Part shown: positions 9,570 to 22,571 of the stretch, one piece after another
Layout: each line of letters begins with the position of its first letter
Numbering within the stretch: position 1 is the first letter of the stretch
Assembly: GCF_000003605.2 (NCBI RefSeq)
Contig: NW_003139011.1
Location: forward strand, 1-31,258
DNA from: Saccoglossus kowalevskii
Taxonomy: Eukaryota > Hemichordata > Enteropneusta > Harrimaniidae
Direction of reading: 5' to 3'
DNA length: 31,258 nt
The notes under the pieces: model-generated
What the model saw: only the letters and a program-made list of their open reading frames with translations
What the model was told of the DNA's origin: nothing
Databases searched by the model: none
Position numbers and translations under genes: made by a program

Positions 9570-10920
9570 ATTGAATTTGCCCACAAGGTACCATGGAAAC
9601 TAAATTTAACTACAGGGTATCATGGATACTGAATTTACCCACAACCTGCCAAGAATACTGAATTTACCCACAAGGTACCATGGATACTGAATTTACCCAC
9701 AAGGTATCATGCATACTGAATTTACCCACAAGTTACCATAGATACTGAATTTACCCTCAAGGTACCATGGATACTAAAATCACCCACAAAGTACCATGGA
9801 TACTACATTTACCCACAAAGTATCATGGATACTGAATTTACCCACAAGGTATCATGGATACTGAATTTAGCCACAAGGTACCTTGGATACTGAATTTGCC
9901 CACAAAGTACCATGGAAACTAAATTTAGCCACAGGTTATCATGGATACTGAATTGTCGGACAAGTTACCATGGATACTGAACTTGCCCACAATGTACCAT
10001 GGAAACTAAATTTAGCCAAAGTGTATCATGGATAGTGAATTTACCCACAAGGTTCCATGCATACTGATTTTAGCCAAAAGGAACCATGGATACTGAATTT
10101 GCCCACAAGGTACCATGGAAACTAAATTTAGCCACAGGGTGTCATGGATACTGAATTTTCTCATGAGTTACCATGAATACTGAATTTACCACAAGGTACC
10201 ATGGATACTGAATTTGCCCACAACGTACCATGGAAACTAAATTTAGCCACAGTGTATCATGGATACTGAATTTAGCCACAAGGTTCCATGCATACTGAAT
10301 TTAGCCACAAGGTACCATGGATACTGAATGTAGCCACAAGGTATCATGCATACTGAATTTACCCACAAGTTACCATGGATACTGAATTTACCCACAATGT
10401 ACAATGGATACTAAATTTACCCACAAAGTTCCATGGATACTGAATTTACCCACAAGGTACCATAGATACTGAATTTACCCACAAGGTATCATGGATACTG
10501 AAATTACCCACAAGCTACCATGGATACTGAATTTACCCACAAGGTATCATGGAAACTGAATTTACCCACAAGGTTCCATGCACACTGAATTTAGGCACAA
10601 GGTACAAAGGATACTGAATTTAGCCACAAGGTACCATGGATACTGAATTTACCCACAAGGTATCATGGATACTGAATTTACCCACAAGGTTCCATGCACA
10701 CTGAATTTAGGCACAAGGTACAACGGATACTGAATTTAGCCACAAGGTACCATGAATACTGAATTTACCCACAAGGTACCATGGATACTGAAATCACCCA
10801 CAAAGTACCAAGAATACTGCATTTACCCGGAAGGTACCATGGATAATGAATTTACCCACAAGGTATCGTGTATACTGAATTTACCCACAAGGTACCATGA
10901 ATACTGAATTTGCCCACAAG
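9570..10920 (+). repeat. Beta higher-order block, copy 2 of the 2,520-bp-offset pair
   Basis: This is the partner of 7050-8400. Because the offset is exactly 2520 bases, TTGTCGGAC lies at 9953, TTCTCATGAG at 10158 and the local four-monomer duplication at 10572 and 10688. Differences from copy 1 include CAAAGTAC for CAAGGTAC near 9905, TTAGCCAAAAGG for TTAGCGAAAAGG near 10071, AAGTTCC for AAGTACC near 10428 and ATCGTG for ATCATG near 10866. It ends where the sequence switches to an alpha stretch containing CACGAAG (11002). Confidence 0.85.
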
Positions 10921-11650
10921 GTACCATGGAAACTAAATTTAGCCACAGGGTATCATAGATACTGAATTTACCCACAAGCTACCATGAATACTGAAATCAC
11001 CCACGAAGTACCAAGAATACTGAATTTACCTACAAGGTACCATGGATACTGAATTTACCCACAAGGTATCATGCATACTGAATTTACCCACAAGTTACCA
11101 TGGATACTGAATTTTCCCACAAGGTACAATGGATACTGAAATCACCAACAAAGTAACATGGATACTAAATTTACCCACAAAGTACCATGGAAACAGAATT
11201 TACCCACAAGGTATCAGGGATACTGAAATCACCCACAAAGTACCATGGATACTGAATTCACCCGCAAGGTACCATAGATACTGAATTTACCCACAAGGTA
11301 TCATGGATACTGAATTTACCCACAAGGTATCATGCATACTGAATTTACCCACAAGGTATTATGGATAATGAATTTACCCACAAGCTACCATGGATACTGA
11401 ATTTACCCACAAAGTACCATGGATACTAAATTTACCCACAAAGTACCATGGATACTGAATTTACCCACAAGGTATCATGGATACTGAATTTACCCACAAG
11501 CTGCCAAGAATACTGAATTTACCCACAAGGTACCATGGATACTGAATGTACCCACACGGTATCATGCATACTGAATTTACCAACAAGTTACCATGGATAC
11601 TGAAATCACCCACACAGTACCAAGATTACTGAATTTACCCACAAAGTACC
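10900..11650 (+). repeat. Alpha block with CACGAAG unit, related to 1400-2060 and 18100-18770
   Basis: The rare CACGAAGTACC variant occurs at 1501, 11002 and 18218. Around it, all three places share TTTTCCCAC, TGAAATCACC, AGTAACATGG or AGCAACATGG, GGAAACAGAATTT, TCAGGGAT, GAATTCACCCGC and GATAATG in the same order. From about 11,540 this copy continues with GAATGTACCCACACGG and ACCAACAAGTTACC, as at about 1110-1165 and 22150-22195, so it ends in a junction between two alpha phases. Confidence 0.75.
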
Positions 11651-12663
11651 ATGGATAGTGAATTTACCCACAAGGTATCATGTATACTGAATTTAGCCAC
11701 AAGGTTCCATGCATACTGAATTTGCACACAAGGTATCATGGATACTGAATTTACCCACAAGGTATCATGCATACTGAATTTACCCACAAGTTACCATGGA
11801 TACTGAAATCACCCACACAGTACCAAGAGTACTGAATTTACTCACAAAGTACCATGGATACTGAATTTACCCACAAGGTACCATGGATACTGAATTTGCC
11901 GACAAGGTACCATGGAAACTAAATTTAGCCACAGGGTATCATGGATACTGAATTTACCCACAAGCTGCAAAGAATACTGAATTTACCTACAAGGTACCAT
12001 AGATACTGAATTTACCCACAAGGAATCATGCATACTGAATTTACCCACAAGTTACCATAGATACTGAATTTACCCACAAGGTACCATGGATACTAAATCA
12101 CCCACAAAGTACCATGGATACTAAATTTACCCACAAAGTATCATCATGGATACTGAATTTACCCACAAGGTATCATGGATACTGAATTTAGCCACAAGGT
12201 ACCATGGATACTGAATTTTCCCACAAGGTACCATGGAAACTAAATTTAGCCACAGGATATCATGGATACTGAATAGCCTCACAAGTTACCATGAATACTG
12301 AATTTGCCCACAAGGTACCATGGAAACTAAATTTAGCCACAGGGTATCATGGATACTGAATTTACCCACAAGGTTCCATGCATACTGATTTTAACCAAAA
12401 GGTACCATGGATACTGAAATTGCCCACAAGGTACCACGGAAACTAAATTTAGCCACAGGGTGTCATGGATACTGAATTTTCTCATGAGTTACCATGAATA
12501 CAGAATTTACCACAAGGTACCATGGATACTGAATTTGCCCACAAGGTACCATGGAAACTAAATTTAACCACATTGTATCATTGATACTGAATTTAGCCAC
12601 AAGGTTCCATGCATACTGAATCTAGCCACAAAGTACCATAGATACTGAATGTAGCCACAATGT
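11651..12663 (+). repeat. Mixed alpha-to-beta block, partly shared with 13899-14300
   Basis: The first part (to about 11,860) continues alpha units with GATAGTG and TTGCACACAAGG. From about 11,868 to 12,270 the order TTGCCGAC, CTGCAAAG, GGAATCATGC and TACTAAATCACCC matches 13899-14300 at offset 2031. The offset falls to 2028 after a 3-base insertion at 12142. It then runs through GATTTTAACCAAAAGG, TTCTCATGAG (12479), a CATTGTATCATTG unit and GAATCTAGCC. No sequence other than satellite is present. Confidence 0.7.
12138..12169 (+). repeat. 32-bp monomer with CAT triplet gain
   Basis: This unit starts GTATCATCATGGATACTG, with CAT present twice, where related units read GTATCATGG. It is 32 rather than 29 bases long. 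The equivalent unit near 14169 has the normal length. Simple slippage at TCATCA explains it. It is the longest unit I found. Confidence 0.85.
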
Positions 12664-13307
12664 ATTATGCATACTGAATTTACCCACAAGGTATCATGGA
12701 TAATGAATTTACCCACAAGCTACCATGGATACTGAATTTACCCACAAAGTACCATGGATACTAACTTTACCCACAAAGTACCATGGATACTGAGTTTACC
12801 CACAAGGTATCATGGATACTGAATTTACCCACAAGCTGCCAAGAATACTGAATTTACCCACAAGGTACCATGGATACTGAATTTACCCACAAGCTATCAT
12901 GCATACTGAATTTACCCACAAGTTACCATGAATACTGAAATCACCCACACAGTACCAAGAATACTGAATTTACCACACAAAGTACCATGGATAGTGAATT
13001 TACCCACAAGGTATCATGTATACTGAATTTATCCACAAGGTACCATGGATACTGAATTTGTCCACAAGGTACCATGGAAACTAAATTTAGCCACAGTGTA
13101 TTATGGACATTGAATTTAGCCACAAGGTTCCATGCATACTGAATTTACCCACAAGGTACAATGGATACTGAAATCACCCACAAAGTACCATTGATACTAA
13201 ATTTACCCACAAAGTACAAGGGATACTGAATTTACCCGCAAGGTACCATAGATACTGAATTTACCCACAAGGTATCATGGATACTGAATTTACCCACAAG
13301 GTTCCAT
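12664..13307 (+). repeat. Alpha block related to 4380-5015, copy 2
   Basis: This is the partner of 4380-5015. It retains the full-length CATGCATACTG unit where copy 1 has a 7-base deletion, and has one extra base in TTTACCACACAAAG near 12971. It ends at the CATACATACTG unit, after which the order jumps (CACAAGTTACCATGAATAC near 13327) and skips the CAACGG unit seen elsewhere. A minus-strand open frame of 60 codons here is repeat translation, not a gene. Confidence 0.75.
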
Positions 13308-15900
13308 ACATACTGAATTTAGGCACAAGTTACCATGAATACTGAATTTACCCACAAAGTACCATGGAAACTAAATTTAGCCACATGGCATCATAGATAC
13401 TGAATTTAGCCACAAGATACCATGGATACTGAATTTTCCCTCAAGGTACCATGGAAACTAAATTTAGCCACAGGGTATCATGGATACTGAATTTTCTCAT
13501 GAGTTACCATGAATACTGAATTTACCACAAGGTACCATGGATACTGAATTTGCCCACAACCTACCATGGAAACTAAATTTACCCACAGTGTATCATGGAT
13601 ACTGAATTTAGCCACAAGGTTCCATGCATACTGAATTTAGCCACAAGGTACCATGGATACTGAATGTAGCCACAAGGTATCATGCATACTGAATTTACCC
13701 ACAAGTTACCATGGATACTGAATTTACCCACAAGGTACAATGGATACTGAAATCACCCACAAAGTACCATGGATACTAAATTTACCCACAAGGTACCATA
13801 GATACTGAATTTACCCACAAGGTATCATGGATACTGAAATTACCCACAAGGTACCATGGATACTGAATTTACCCACAAAGTACCATGGATACTGAATTTA
13901 CCCACAAGGTACCATGGATACTGAATTTGCCGACAAGGTACCATGGAAACTAAATTTAGCCACAGGGTATCATGGATACTGAATTTACCCACAAGCTGCA
14001 AAGAATACTGAATTTACCCACAAGGTACCATCGATACTGAATTTACCCACAAGGAATCATGCATACTGAATTTACCCACAATTTACCATAGATACTGAAT
14101 TTACCCACAAGGTACCATGGATACTAAATCACCCACAAAGTACCATGGATACTAAATTTACCCACAAAGTATCATGGATACTGAATTTACCCACAAGGTA
14201 TCATGGATACTGAATTTAGCCACAAGGTACCATGGATACTGAATTTTCCCACAAGGTACCATGGAAACTAAATTTAGCCACAGCATATCATGGATACTGA
14301 ATTGTCGGACAAGTTACCATGGATACTGAATTTGCCCACAAGGTACCATGGAAACTAAATTTAGCCAAAGGGTATCATGGATACTGAATTTACCCACAAG
14401 GTTGCATGCATACTGATTTTAGCCAAAAGGTACCATGGATACTGAATTTGCCCACAAGGTACCATGGAAACTAAATTTAGCCACAGGGTGTCATGGATAC
14501 TGAATTTTCTCATGAGTTACCATGAATACTGAATTTACCACAAGGTACCATGGATACTGAATTTGCCCACAACGTACCATGGAAACTAAATTTAGCCACA
14601 GTGTATCATGGATACTGAATTTAGCCACAAGGTTCCATGCATACTGAATTTAGCCACAAGGTACCATGGATACTGAATGTAGCCACAAGGTATCATGCAT
14701 ACTGAATTTACCCACTAGTTACCATGGATACTGAATTTACCCACAAGTTACAATGGATACTGAAATCACCAACAAAGTACCATGGATACTAAATTTACCC
14801 ACAAAGTACCATGGATACTGAATTTGCCCACAAGGTACCATGGAAACTAAATTTAGCCACAGGGTATCATAGATACTGAATTTACCTACAAGCTACCATG
14901 GATACTGAAATCACCCACAAAGTACCAAGAATACTGAATTTACCCACAAGGTACCATGGATACTGAATTTACCCACAAGGTACCATGGATACTGAATTTA
15001 CCCACAAGGTATCATGTATACTGAATTTACCCACAAGGTACCATGGATACTGAATTTGCCCACAAGGTACCATGGAAACTAAATTTAGCCACAGGGTATC
15101 ATGGATACTGAATTTACCCACAAGCTGCCAAGAATACTGAATTAACCCACAAGGTACCATGGATACTGAATTTACCCACAAGGTATCATGCATACTGAAT
15201 TTACCCACAAGTTACCATAGATACTGAAGTTACCCACAAGGTACCATGGATACTAAAATCACCCACAAAATACCATGGATACTAAATTTACCCACAAAGT
15301 ACCATGGATACTGAATTTACCCACAAGGTATCATGGATACTGAATTTAGCCACAAGGTACCATGGATACTGAATTTGCCCACAAGGTACCATGGAAACTA
15401 AATTTAGCCACAGGGTATCATCGATACTGAATTGTCTGACAAGTTACCATGGATACTGAATTTGCCCACAAGGTACCATGGAAACTAAATTTAGCCACAG
15501 GGTATCATGGATACTGAATTTACCCACAAGGTTCCATGCATACTGATTTTAGCTAAAAGATACCATGGATACTGAATTTGCCCACAAGGTACCATGGAAA
15601 CTAAATGTTGCCACAGGGTATCATGGATACTGAATTTTCTCATGAGTTACCATGAATACTGAATTTACCACAAGGTACCATGGATACTGAATTTGCCCAC
15701 AACTTACTATGGAAACTAAATTTAGGCACAGTGTATCATGGATACTGAATTTAGCCACAAAGTTCCATGCATACTGAATTTAGCCACAAGGTAGCATGGA
15801 TACTGAATGTAGCCACAAGGTATCATGCATACTGAATTTACCCACAAGTTACCATGGATACTGAATTTACCCACACGGTACAATGGATACTGAAATCACC
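13308..15900 (+). repeat. Beta-dominated block
   Basis: It starts with alpha leftovers (GGCATCATAG near 13387, TTCCCTC near 13436), then turns to beta landmarks: TTCTCATGAG at 13494, 14507 and 15637, TTGTCGGAC at 14302, and GATTTTAGCCAAAAGG and GAATGTAGCC several times. At 15432 the unit reads TTGTCTGAC, intermediate between the TTGTCGGAC and TTGTCTCAC forms. The 13,899-14,300 part matches 11868-12270. A minus-strand frame of 79 codons near 15.0-15.2 kb results from TTGCCCAC units spaced every third monomer. No gene is supported. Confidence 0.7.
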
Positions 15901-17008
15901 CACAAGCTGCCAAGAATACTGAATTTACCTACAAGGTATCAGGGATACTGAAATCACCCACAAAGTACCATGGATACTGAATTCACCCGCAAGGTACCAT
16001 ATATACTGAATTTAACCACAAAGTACCATGGATACTGAATTTAACCACAAGGTATCATGGATACTGAATTTACCCACAAGCTGCCAAGAACACTGAATTT
16101 ACCCACAAGGTACCATGGATACTGAATTTAACCACAAGTTACCATGGATACTGAATTTACCCACAAGGTACAATGGATACTGAAATCACCCACAAAGTAC
16201 CATTGATACTAAATTTACCCACAAAGTACCAGGGATACTGAATTTACCCACAAGGTACCATAGATACTGAATTTACCCACAAGGTATCATGCATACTGAA
16301 TTTACCCACAAGGTTCCATGCATACTGAATTTAGGCACAAGGTACAACGGATACTGAATTTAGCCACAAGCTACCATGAATACTGAATTTACCCACAAGG
16401 TACCATGGAAACTAAATTTAGCCACATGGCATCATAGATACTGAATTTAGCCACAAGCTACCATGGATACTGAAATCACCCACAAAGTACCAAGAATACT
16501 GAATTTACCCATAAGATACTATGGATGCTGAATTTACCCACAAGGTATCATGTATACTGAATTTACCCACAAGGTACCATGGATACTGAATTTGCCCACA
16601 AGGTACCATGGAAACTAAATTTAACTACAGGGTATCATGGATACTGAATTTACCCACAAGCTGCCATGAATACTGAATTTACCCACAAGGTACCATGGAT
16701 ACTGAATTTACCCACAAGGTATCATGCATACTGAATTTACCCACAAGGTATCATGCATACTGAATTTACCCACAAGGTATCATGGATAATGAATTTACCC
16801 ACAAGCTACCATGGATACTGAATTTACCCACAAAGTACCATGAATACTAAATTTACCCACAAAGTACCATGGATACTGAATTTACCCACAAGGTATCATG
16901 GATACTGAATTTACCCACAAGCTGCCAAGAATACTGAATTTACCCACAAGGTACCATGGATACTGAATTTGCCGACAAGGTACCATGGAAACTAAATTTA
17001 GCCACAGG
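15901..17008 (+). repeat. Alpha block with short beta ends
   Basis: A jump at about 15,900 links TGAAATCACCC directly to AAGCTGCCAAG. Alpha landmarks follow: TCAGGGATAC, GAATTCACCCGC, several AACCAC forms, TTTAGGCAC, CAACGGATAC (about 16346), GGCATCATAG (about 16429), AACTACAGGG, and GATAATG (about 16786). Around 16,955 the units change to TTGCCGAC and type B, leading into the next block. Ordinary satellite throughout. Confidence 0.65.
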
Positions 17009-18028
17009 GTATCATGGATACTGAATTTACCCACAAGCTGCAAAGAATACTGAATTTACCTACAAGGTACCATAGATACTGAATTTACCCACAAGGAATC
17101 ATGCATACTGAATTTACCCACAAGTTACCATAGATACTGAATTTGCCCTCAAGGTACCATTGATACCAAATCACCCACAAAGTACCATGGATACTAAATT
17201 TACCCACAAAGTATCATGGATACTGAATTTAGCCACAAAGTACCATGGATACTGAATTTGCCCACAAGTACCATGGAAACTAAATTTAGCCACAAGTTAT
17301 CATGGATACTGAATTTACCACAAGCTGCCATGAATACTGAATTTACCACAAGGTACCATTGATACTGAATTTGCCCACAAGGTACCCATGGAAACTAAAT
17401 TTAACCACATTGTATCATTGATACTGAATTTAGCCACAAGGTTCCATGCATACTGAATCTAGCCACAAGGTACCATAGATACTGAATGTAGCCACAAGGT
17501 ATTATGCATACTGAATTTACCCACAAGTTACCATGGATACTGAATTTACGCACAAGGTACAATGGATACTGAAATCACCCACAAAGTACCATTGATACTA
17601 AATTTACCCACAAAGTACCATGGATACTGAATTTACCCACAAGGTATCATGTATACTGAATTTATCCACAAGGTACCATGGATACTGAATTTGCCCACAA
17701 GGTACCATGGAAACTAAATTTAGCCACAGGGTATCATAGATACTGAATTTACCCACAAGGTACCATGGATACTGAATTTACCCACAAGGTATCATGGATA
17801 CTGAATTTACCCACAAGGTTCCATGCACACTGAATTTAGGCACAAGGTACAACGGATACTGAATTTAGCCACAAGGTACCATGAATACTGAATTTACCCA
17901 CAAGGTACCATGGATACTGAAATCACCCACAAAGTACCAAGAATACTGCATTTACCCACAAGGTATCATGTTTACTGAATTTACCCACAAGGTACCATGG
18001 ATACTGAATTTGCACACAAGTTACTATG
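17009..18028 (+). repeat. Block duplicated at 20485-21390, copy 1
   Basis: CTGCAAAG, CTACAAGG, GGAATCATGC, TTGCCCTC and GATACCAAATCACCC match the 20.5-kb region at offset 3476. Further on, CATTGTATCATTG, GAATCTAGCC (17455 and 20817), TTTACGCAC and TTTAGGCAC match at offset 3362. The step of 114 bases means this copy has about four more monomers at 17.23-17.39 kb, including length-variant units (CACAAGTACC, TTACCACAAGCTGCC, GGTACCCATGG). The type A to type B composition is otherwise unchanged. Confidence 0.75.
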
Positions 18029-18775
18029 GAAACTAAATTTAGCCACAGGGTATCATGGATACTGAATGTTCTCACAAGCTACTATGGATACTGAATTCAC
18101 CCACAAGGTACCATGAATACTGAATTTGCCCACAAGGTACCATGGAAACTAAATTTAGCCACAGGGTATCATAGATACTGAATTTACCCACAAGCTACCA
18201 TGGATACTGAAATCACCCACGAAGTACCAAGAATACTGAATTTACCCACAAGGTACCATGGATACTGAATTTACCCACAAGGTATCATGCATACTGAATT
18301 TACCCACAAGTTACCATGGATACTGAATTTTCCCACAAGGTACAATGGATACTGAAATCACCCACAAAGCAACATGGATACTAAATTTACCCACAAAGTA
18401 CCATGGAAACAGAATTTACCCACAAGGTATCAGGGATTCTGAAATCACCCACAAAGTACCATGGATACTGAATTCACCCGCAAGGTACCATAGATACTGA
18501 ATTTACCCACAAGGTATCATGGATACTGAATTTACCCACAAGGTATCATGCATACTGAATTTACCCACAAGGTATCATGGATAATGAATTTACCCACAAG
18601 CTACCATGGATACTGAATTTACCCACAAAGTACCATGGATACTAAATTTACCCACAAAGTACCATGGATACTGAATTTACCCACAAGGTATCATGGATAC
18701 TGAATTTACCCACAAGCTGCCAAGAATACTGAATTTACCCACAAGGTACCATGGATACTGAATTTACCCACAAGA
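18029..18775 (+). repeat. Alpha block with CACGAAG unit, third copy
   Basis: Matches about 1330-2057 at offsets 16,716 and 16,717; the step is one base because the window's first 28-bp unit (1392-1419) lies in the earlier copy. Shared landmarks are GAATGTTCTCAC (18064), GAATTCACCC, CACGAAG (18218), TTTTCCCAC, GGAAACAGAATTT, GAATTCACCCGC and GATAATG. The match ends at about 18774, where this copy reads AAGATACC and the other reads AAGGTATC. Confidence 0.75.
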
Positions 18776-19344
18776 TACCATGGATACTGAATTTGCCCAC
18801 AAGGTACCATGGAAACTAAATTTAGCCACAGGGTATCATAGATACTGAATTTACCCACAAGCTACCATGGATACTGAAATCACCCACAAAGTACCAAGAA
18901 TACTGAATTTACCCACAAAGTATCATGTATACTGAATTTACCCACAAGGTACCATGGATATTGAATTTGCACACAAGGTACCATAGAAACTAAATTTAAC
19001 TACAGGGTATCATGGATACTGAATTTACCCACAAGCTGCCAAGAATACTGAATTTACCACAAGGTACCATGGATACTGAATTTACCCACAAGGTATCATG
19101 GATACTGAATTTACCCACAAGGTTTCCAGGCACACTGAATTTAGGCACAAGGTACAACGGATACTGAATTTAGCCACAAGGTACCATGAATACTGAATTT
19201 ACCCACAAGTTACCATGGATACTGAAATCACCCACAAAGTACCAAGAATACTGCATTTACGCGCAAGGTACCATGGATAATGAATTTACCCACAAGGTAT
19301 CATGTATACTGAATTTACCCACAAGGTACCATGGATACTGAATT
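18776..19344 (+). repeat. Mixed linker between blocks
   Basis: Ordinary monomers: type B, type D, an AACTACAGGG unit, CTGCCAAG, TTTAGGCAC, CAACGGATAC and a TACTGCATTTACGCGC unit near 19251. One unit carries an extra T (GGTTTCCAGGCAC near 19121). The order overlaps parts of 8.1-8.4 kb. No non-satellite DNA. Confidence 0.65.
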
Positions 19345-20487
19345 TGCCCACAAGTTACCACGGAAACTAAATTTAACTACAGGGTATCATGGATACTGAA
19401 TTTACCCACAACCTGCCAAGAATACTGAATTTACCCACAAGGTACCATGGATACTGAATTTACCCACAAGGTATCATGCATACTGAAGTTACCCACAAGT
19501 TACCATAGATACTGAATTTACCCACAAGGTACCATGGATACTAAAATCACCCACAAAGTACCATGGATACTACATTTACCCACAAAGTATCATGGATACT
19601 GAATTTACCCACAAGGTATCATGGATACTGAATTTAGCCACAAGGTACCTTGGATACTGAATTTGCCCACAAGGTACCATGGAAACTAAATTTAGCCACA
19701 GGTTATTATGGATACTGAATTGTCGGACAAGTTACCATGGATACTGAACTTGCCCACAATGTACCATGGAAACTAAATTTAGCCAAAGTGTATCATGGAT
19801 AGTGAATTTACCCACAAGGTTCCATGCATACTGATTTTAGCCAAAAGGAACCATGGATACTGAATTTGCCCACAAGGTACCATGGAAACTAAATTTAGCC
19901 ACAGGGTGTCATGGATACTGAATTTTCTCATGAGTTACCATGAATACTGAATTTACCACAAGGTACCATGGATACTGAATTTGCCCACAACGTACCATGG
20001 AAACTAAATTTAGCCACAGTGTATCATGGATACTGAATTTAGCCACAAGGTTCCATGCATACTGAATTTAGCCACAAGGTACCATGGATACTGAATGTAG
20101 CCACAAGGTATCATGCATACTGAATTTACCCACAAGTTACCATGGATACTGAATTTACCCACAATATACCATGGATACTAAATTTACCCACAAAGTACCA
20201 TGGATACTGAATTTACCCACAAGGTACCATAGATACTGAATTTACCCACAAGGTATCATGGATACTGAAATTACCCACAAGCTACCATGGATACTGAATT
20301 TACCCACAAGGTATCATGGATACTGAATTTACCCACAAGGTTCCATGCACACTGAATTTAGGCACAAGGTACAAAGGATACTGAATTTAGCCACAAGGTA
20401 CCATGGATACTGAATTTACCCACAAGGTATCATGGATACTGAATTTACCCACAAGGTTCCATGCACACTGAATTTAGGCACAAGGTA
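19345..20487 (+). repeat. Beta higher-order block, third copy of 7056-8200
   Basis: Landmarks line up with 7056-8200 at a constant 12,287 bases (for example AGGGTATCATGG at 19381, TTGTCGGAC at 19720, TTCTCATGAG at 19925, local four-monomer duplication at 20339 and 20455) and with 9576-10720 at 9767. The match stops within the second TTTAGGCAC unit, where this copy continues CAAGGTATC and the others CAAGGTACAACGG. Like them, it carries CATGGATAGTG and CAACCTGCC. Confidence 0.8.
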
Positions 20488-21390
20488 TCATGGATACTGA
20501 ATTTACCCACAAGCTGCAAAGAATACTGAATTTACCTACAAGGTACCATAGATACTGAATTTACCCACAAGGAATCATGCATACTGAATTTACCCACAAG
20601 TTACCATAGATACTGAATTTGCCCTCAAGGTACCATTGATACCAAATCACCCACAAAGTACCATGGATACTAAATTTACCCACAAAGTATCATGGATACT
20701 GAATTTAGCCACAAGGTATCATGTATACTGAATTTGTCCACAAGGTACCATGGAAACTAAATTTAACCACATTGTATCATTGATACTGAATTTAGCCACA
20801 AGGTTCCATGCATACTGAATCTAGCCACAAGGTACCATAGATACTGAATGTAGCCACAAGGTATTATGCATACTGAATTTACCCACAAGTTACCATGGAT
20901 ACTGAATTTACGCACAAGGTACAATGGATACTGAAATCACCCACAAAGTACCATTGATACTTAATTTACCCACAAAGTACCATGGATACTGAATTTACCC
21001 ACAAGGTATCATGTATACTGAATTTATCCACAAGGTACCATGGATACTGAATTTGCCCACAAGGTACCATGGAATCTAAATTTAGCCACAGGGTATCATA
21101 GATACTGAATTTACCCACAAGGTACCATGGATACTGAATTTACCCACAAGGTATCAAGGATACTGAATTTACCCACAAGGTTCCATGCACACTGAATTTA
21201 GGCACAAGGTACAACGGATACTGAATTTAGCCACAAGGTACCATGAATACTGAATTTACCCACAAGGTACCATGGATACTGAAATCACCCACAAAGTACC
21301 AAGAATACTGCATTTACCCACAAGGTATCATGTATACTGAATTTACCCACAAGGTACCATGGATACTGAATTTAGCCACAAGTTACTATG
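20485..21390 (+). repeat. Block duplicated from or to 17009-18028, copy 2
   Basis: Partner of 17009-18028. It begins directly at the truncated end of the beta block, where a TTTAGGCAC unit runs into GTATCATGG, so the junction at about 20,480-20,490 is chimeric. It lacks about four monomers present in copy 1. At its far end TTAGCCACAAGTTACTATG leads into CATACTG and an alpha stretch instead of the type B unit of copy 1. Confidence 0.75.
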
Positions 21391-22571
21391 CATACTGAAT
21401 TTACCCACAAGGTACAATGGATACTGAAATCACCCACAAAGTACCATTGATACTAAATTTACCCACAAAGTACAAGGGATACTGAATTTACCCGCAATGT
21501 ACCATAGATACTGAATTTAACCACAAGGTATCATGGATACTGAATTTACCCACAAGGTTCCATACATACTGAATTTAGGCACAAGTTACAACGGATACTG
21601 AATTTAGCTACAAGGTACCATGAATATTGAATTTACCCACTAGGTACCATGAAAACTAAATTTAGCCACATGGCATCATAGATACTGAATTTAGCCACAA
21701 CATACCATGGATACTGAATTTTCCCTCAAGGTACCATGGAAACTAAATTTAGCCACAGGGTATCATGGATACTAAATTTACACACAAAGTACCATGGATA
21801 CTGAATTTACCCACAAGGTATCAGGGATACTGAAATCACCCACAAAGTACCATGGATACTGAACTCACCCGCAAGGTACCATAGATACTGAATTTACCCA
21901 CAAGGTATCATGGATACTGAATTTACCCACAAGGTATCATGCATACTGAATTTACCCACAAGGTATCATGGATAATGAATTTACCCACAAGCTACCCTGG
22001 ATACTGAATTTACCCACAAAGTACCATGGATACTAAATTTACCCAGAAAGTATCATGGATACTGAATTTACACACAAGGTATCATGGATACTGAATTTAC
22101 CCACAAGCTGCCAAGAATACTGAATTTACCCACAAGGTACCATGGATACTGAATGTACCCACACGGTATCATGCATACTGAATTTACCAACAAGTTACCA
22201 TGGATACTGAAATCACCCACACAGTACCAAGATTACTGAATTTACCCACAAAGTACCATGGATAGTGAATTTACCCACAAGGTATCATGTATACTGAATT
22301 TAGCCACAAGGTTCCATGCATACTGAATTTACCCACAAGGTACAATGGATACTGAAATCACCCACAAAGTACCATTGATACTAAATTCACCCACAAAGTA
22401 CCAGGGATACTGAATTTACCCGCAAGGTACCATAGATACTGAATTTACCCACAAGGTATCATGGATGCTGAATTTACCCACAAGGTTCCATACATACTGA
22501 ATTTAGGCACAAGGTACAACGGATACTGAATTTAGCCACAAGGTACCATGAATACTGAATTTACACACAAG
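21391..22571 (+). repeat. Alpha block matching 150-1300 without the nested duplication
   Basis: TACAAGGGATAC at 21471 corresponds to 233 (offset 21,238). After the region of the nested 261-base duplication the offset becomes 20,977 (GCTACCCTGG at 21991 and 1014), a change of exactly 261, so the second nine-monomer pass is absent here. Later the offset is 21,035, because two monomers containing CTGCCAAG are present here and missing near 1110. The block ends with CAACGGATAC, TTTACACAC and type B. Confidence 0.8.

Noticed and set aside
12941-13123. Minus-strand open frame of 60 codons
   Set aside because: It lies in the block homologous to 4380-5015 and has the same repeat peptide. No ribosome-binding or promoter context, no domain, and the frame breaks at the next consensus unit.
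14969-15208. Minus-strand open frame of 79 codons
   Set aside because: Open because TTGCCCAC-type or otherwise altered units happen to fall in the one phase that would read TAA. The peptide has a 29-residue period and no resemblance to a folded family that I recognise.
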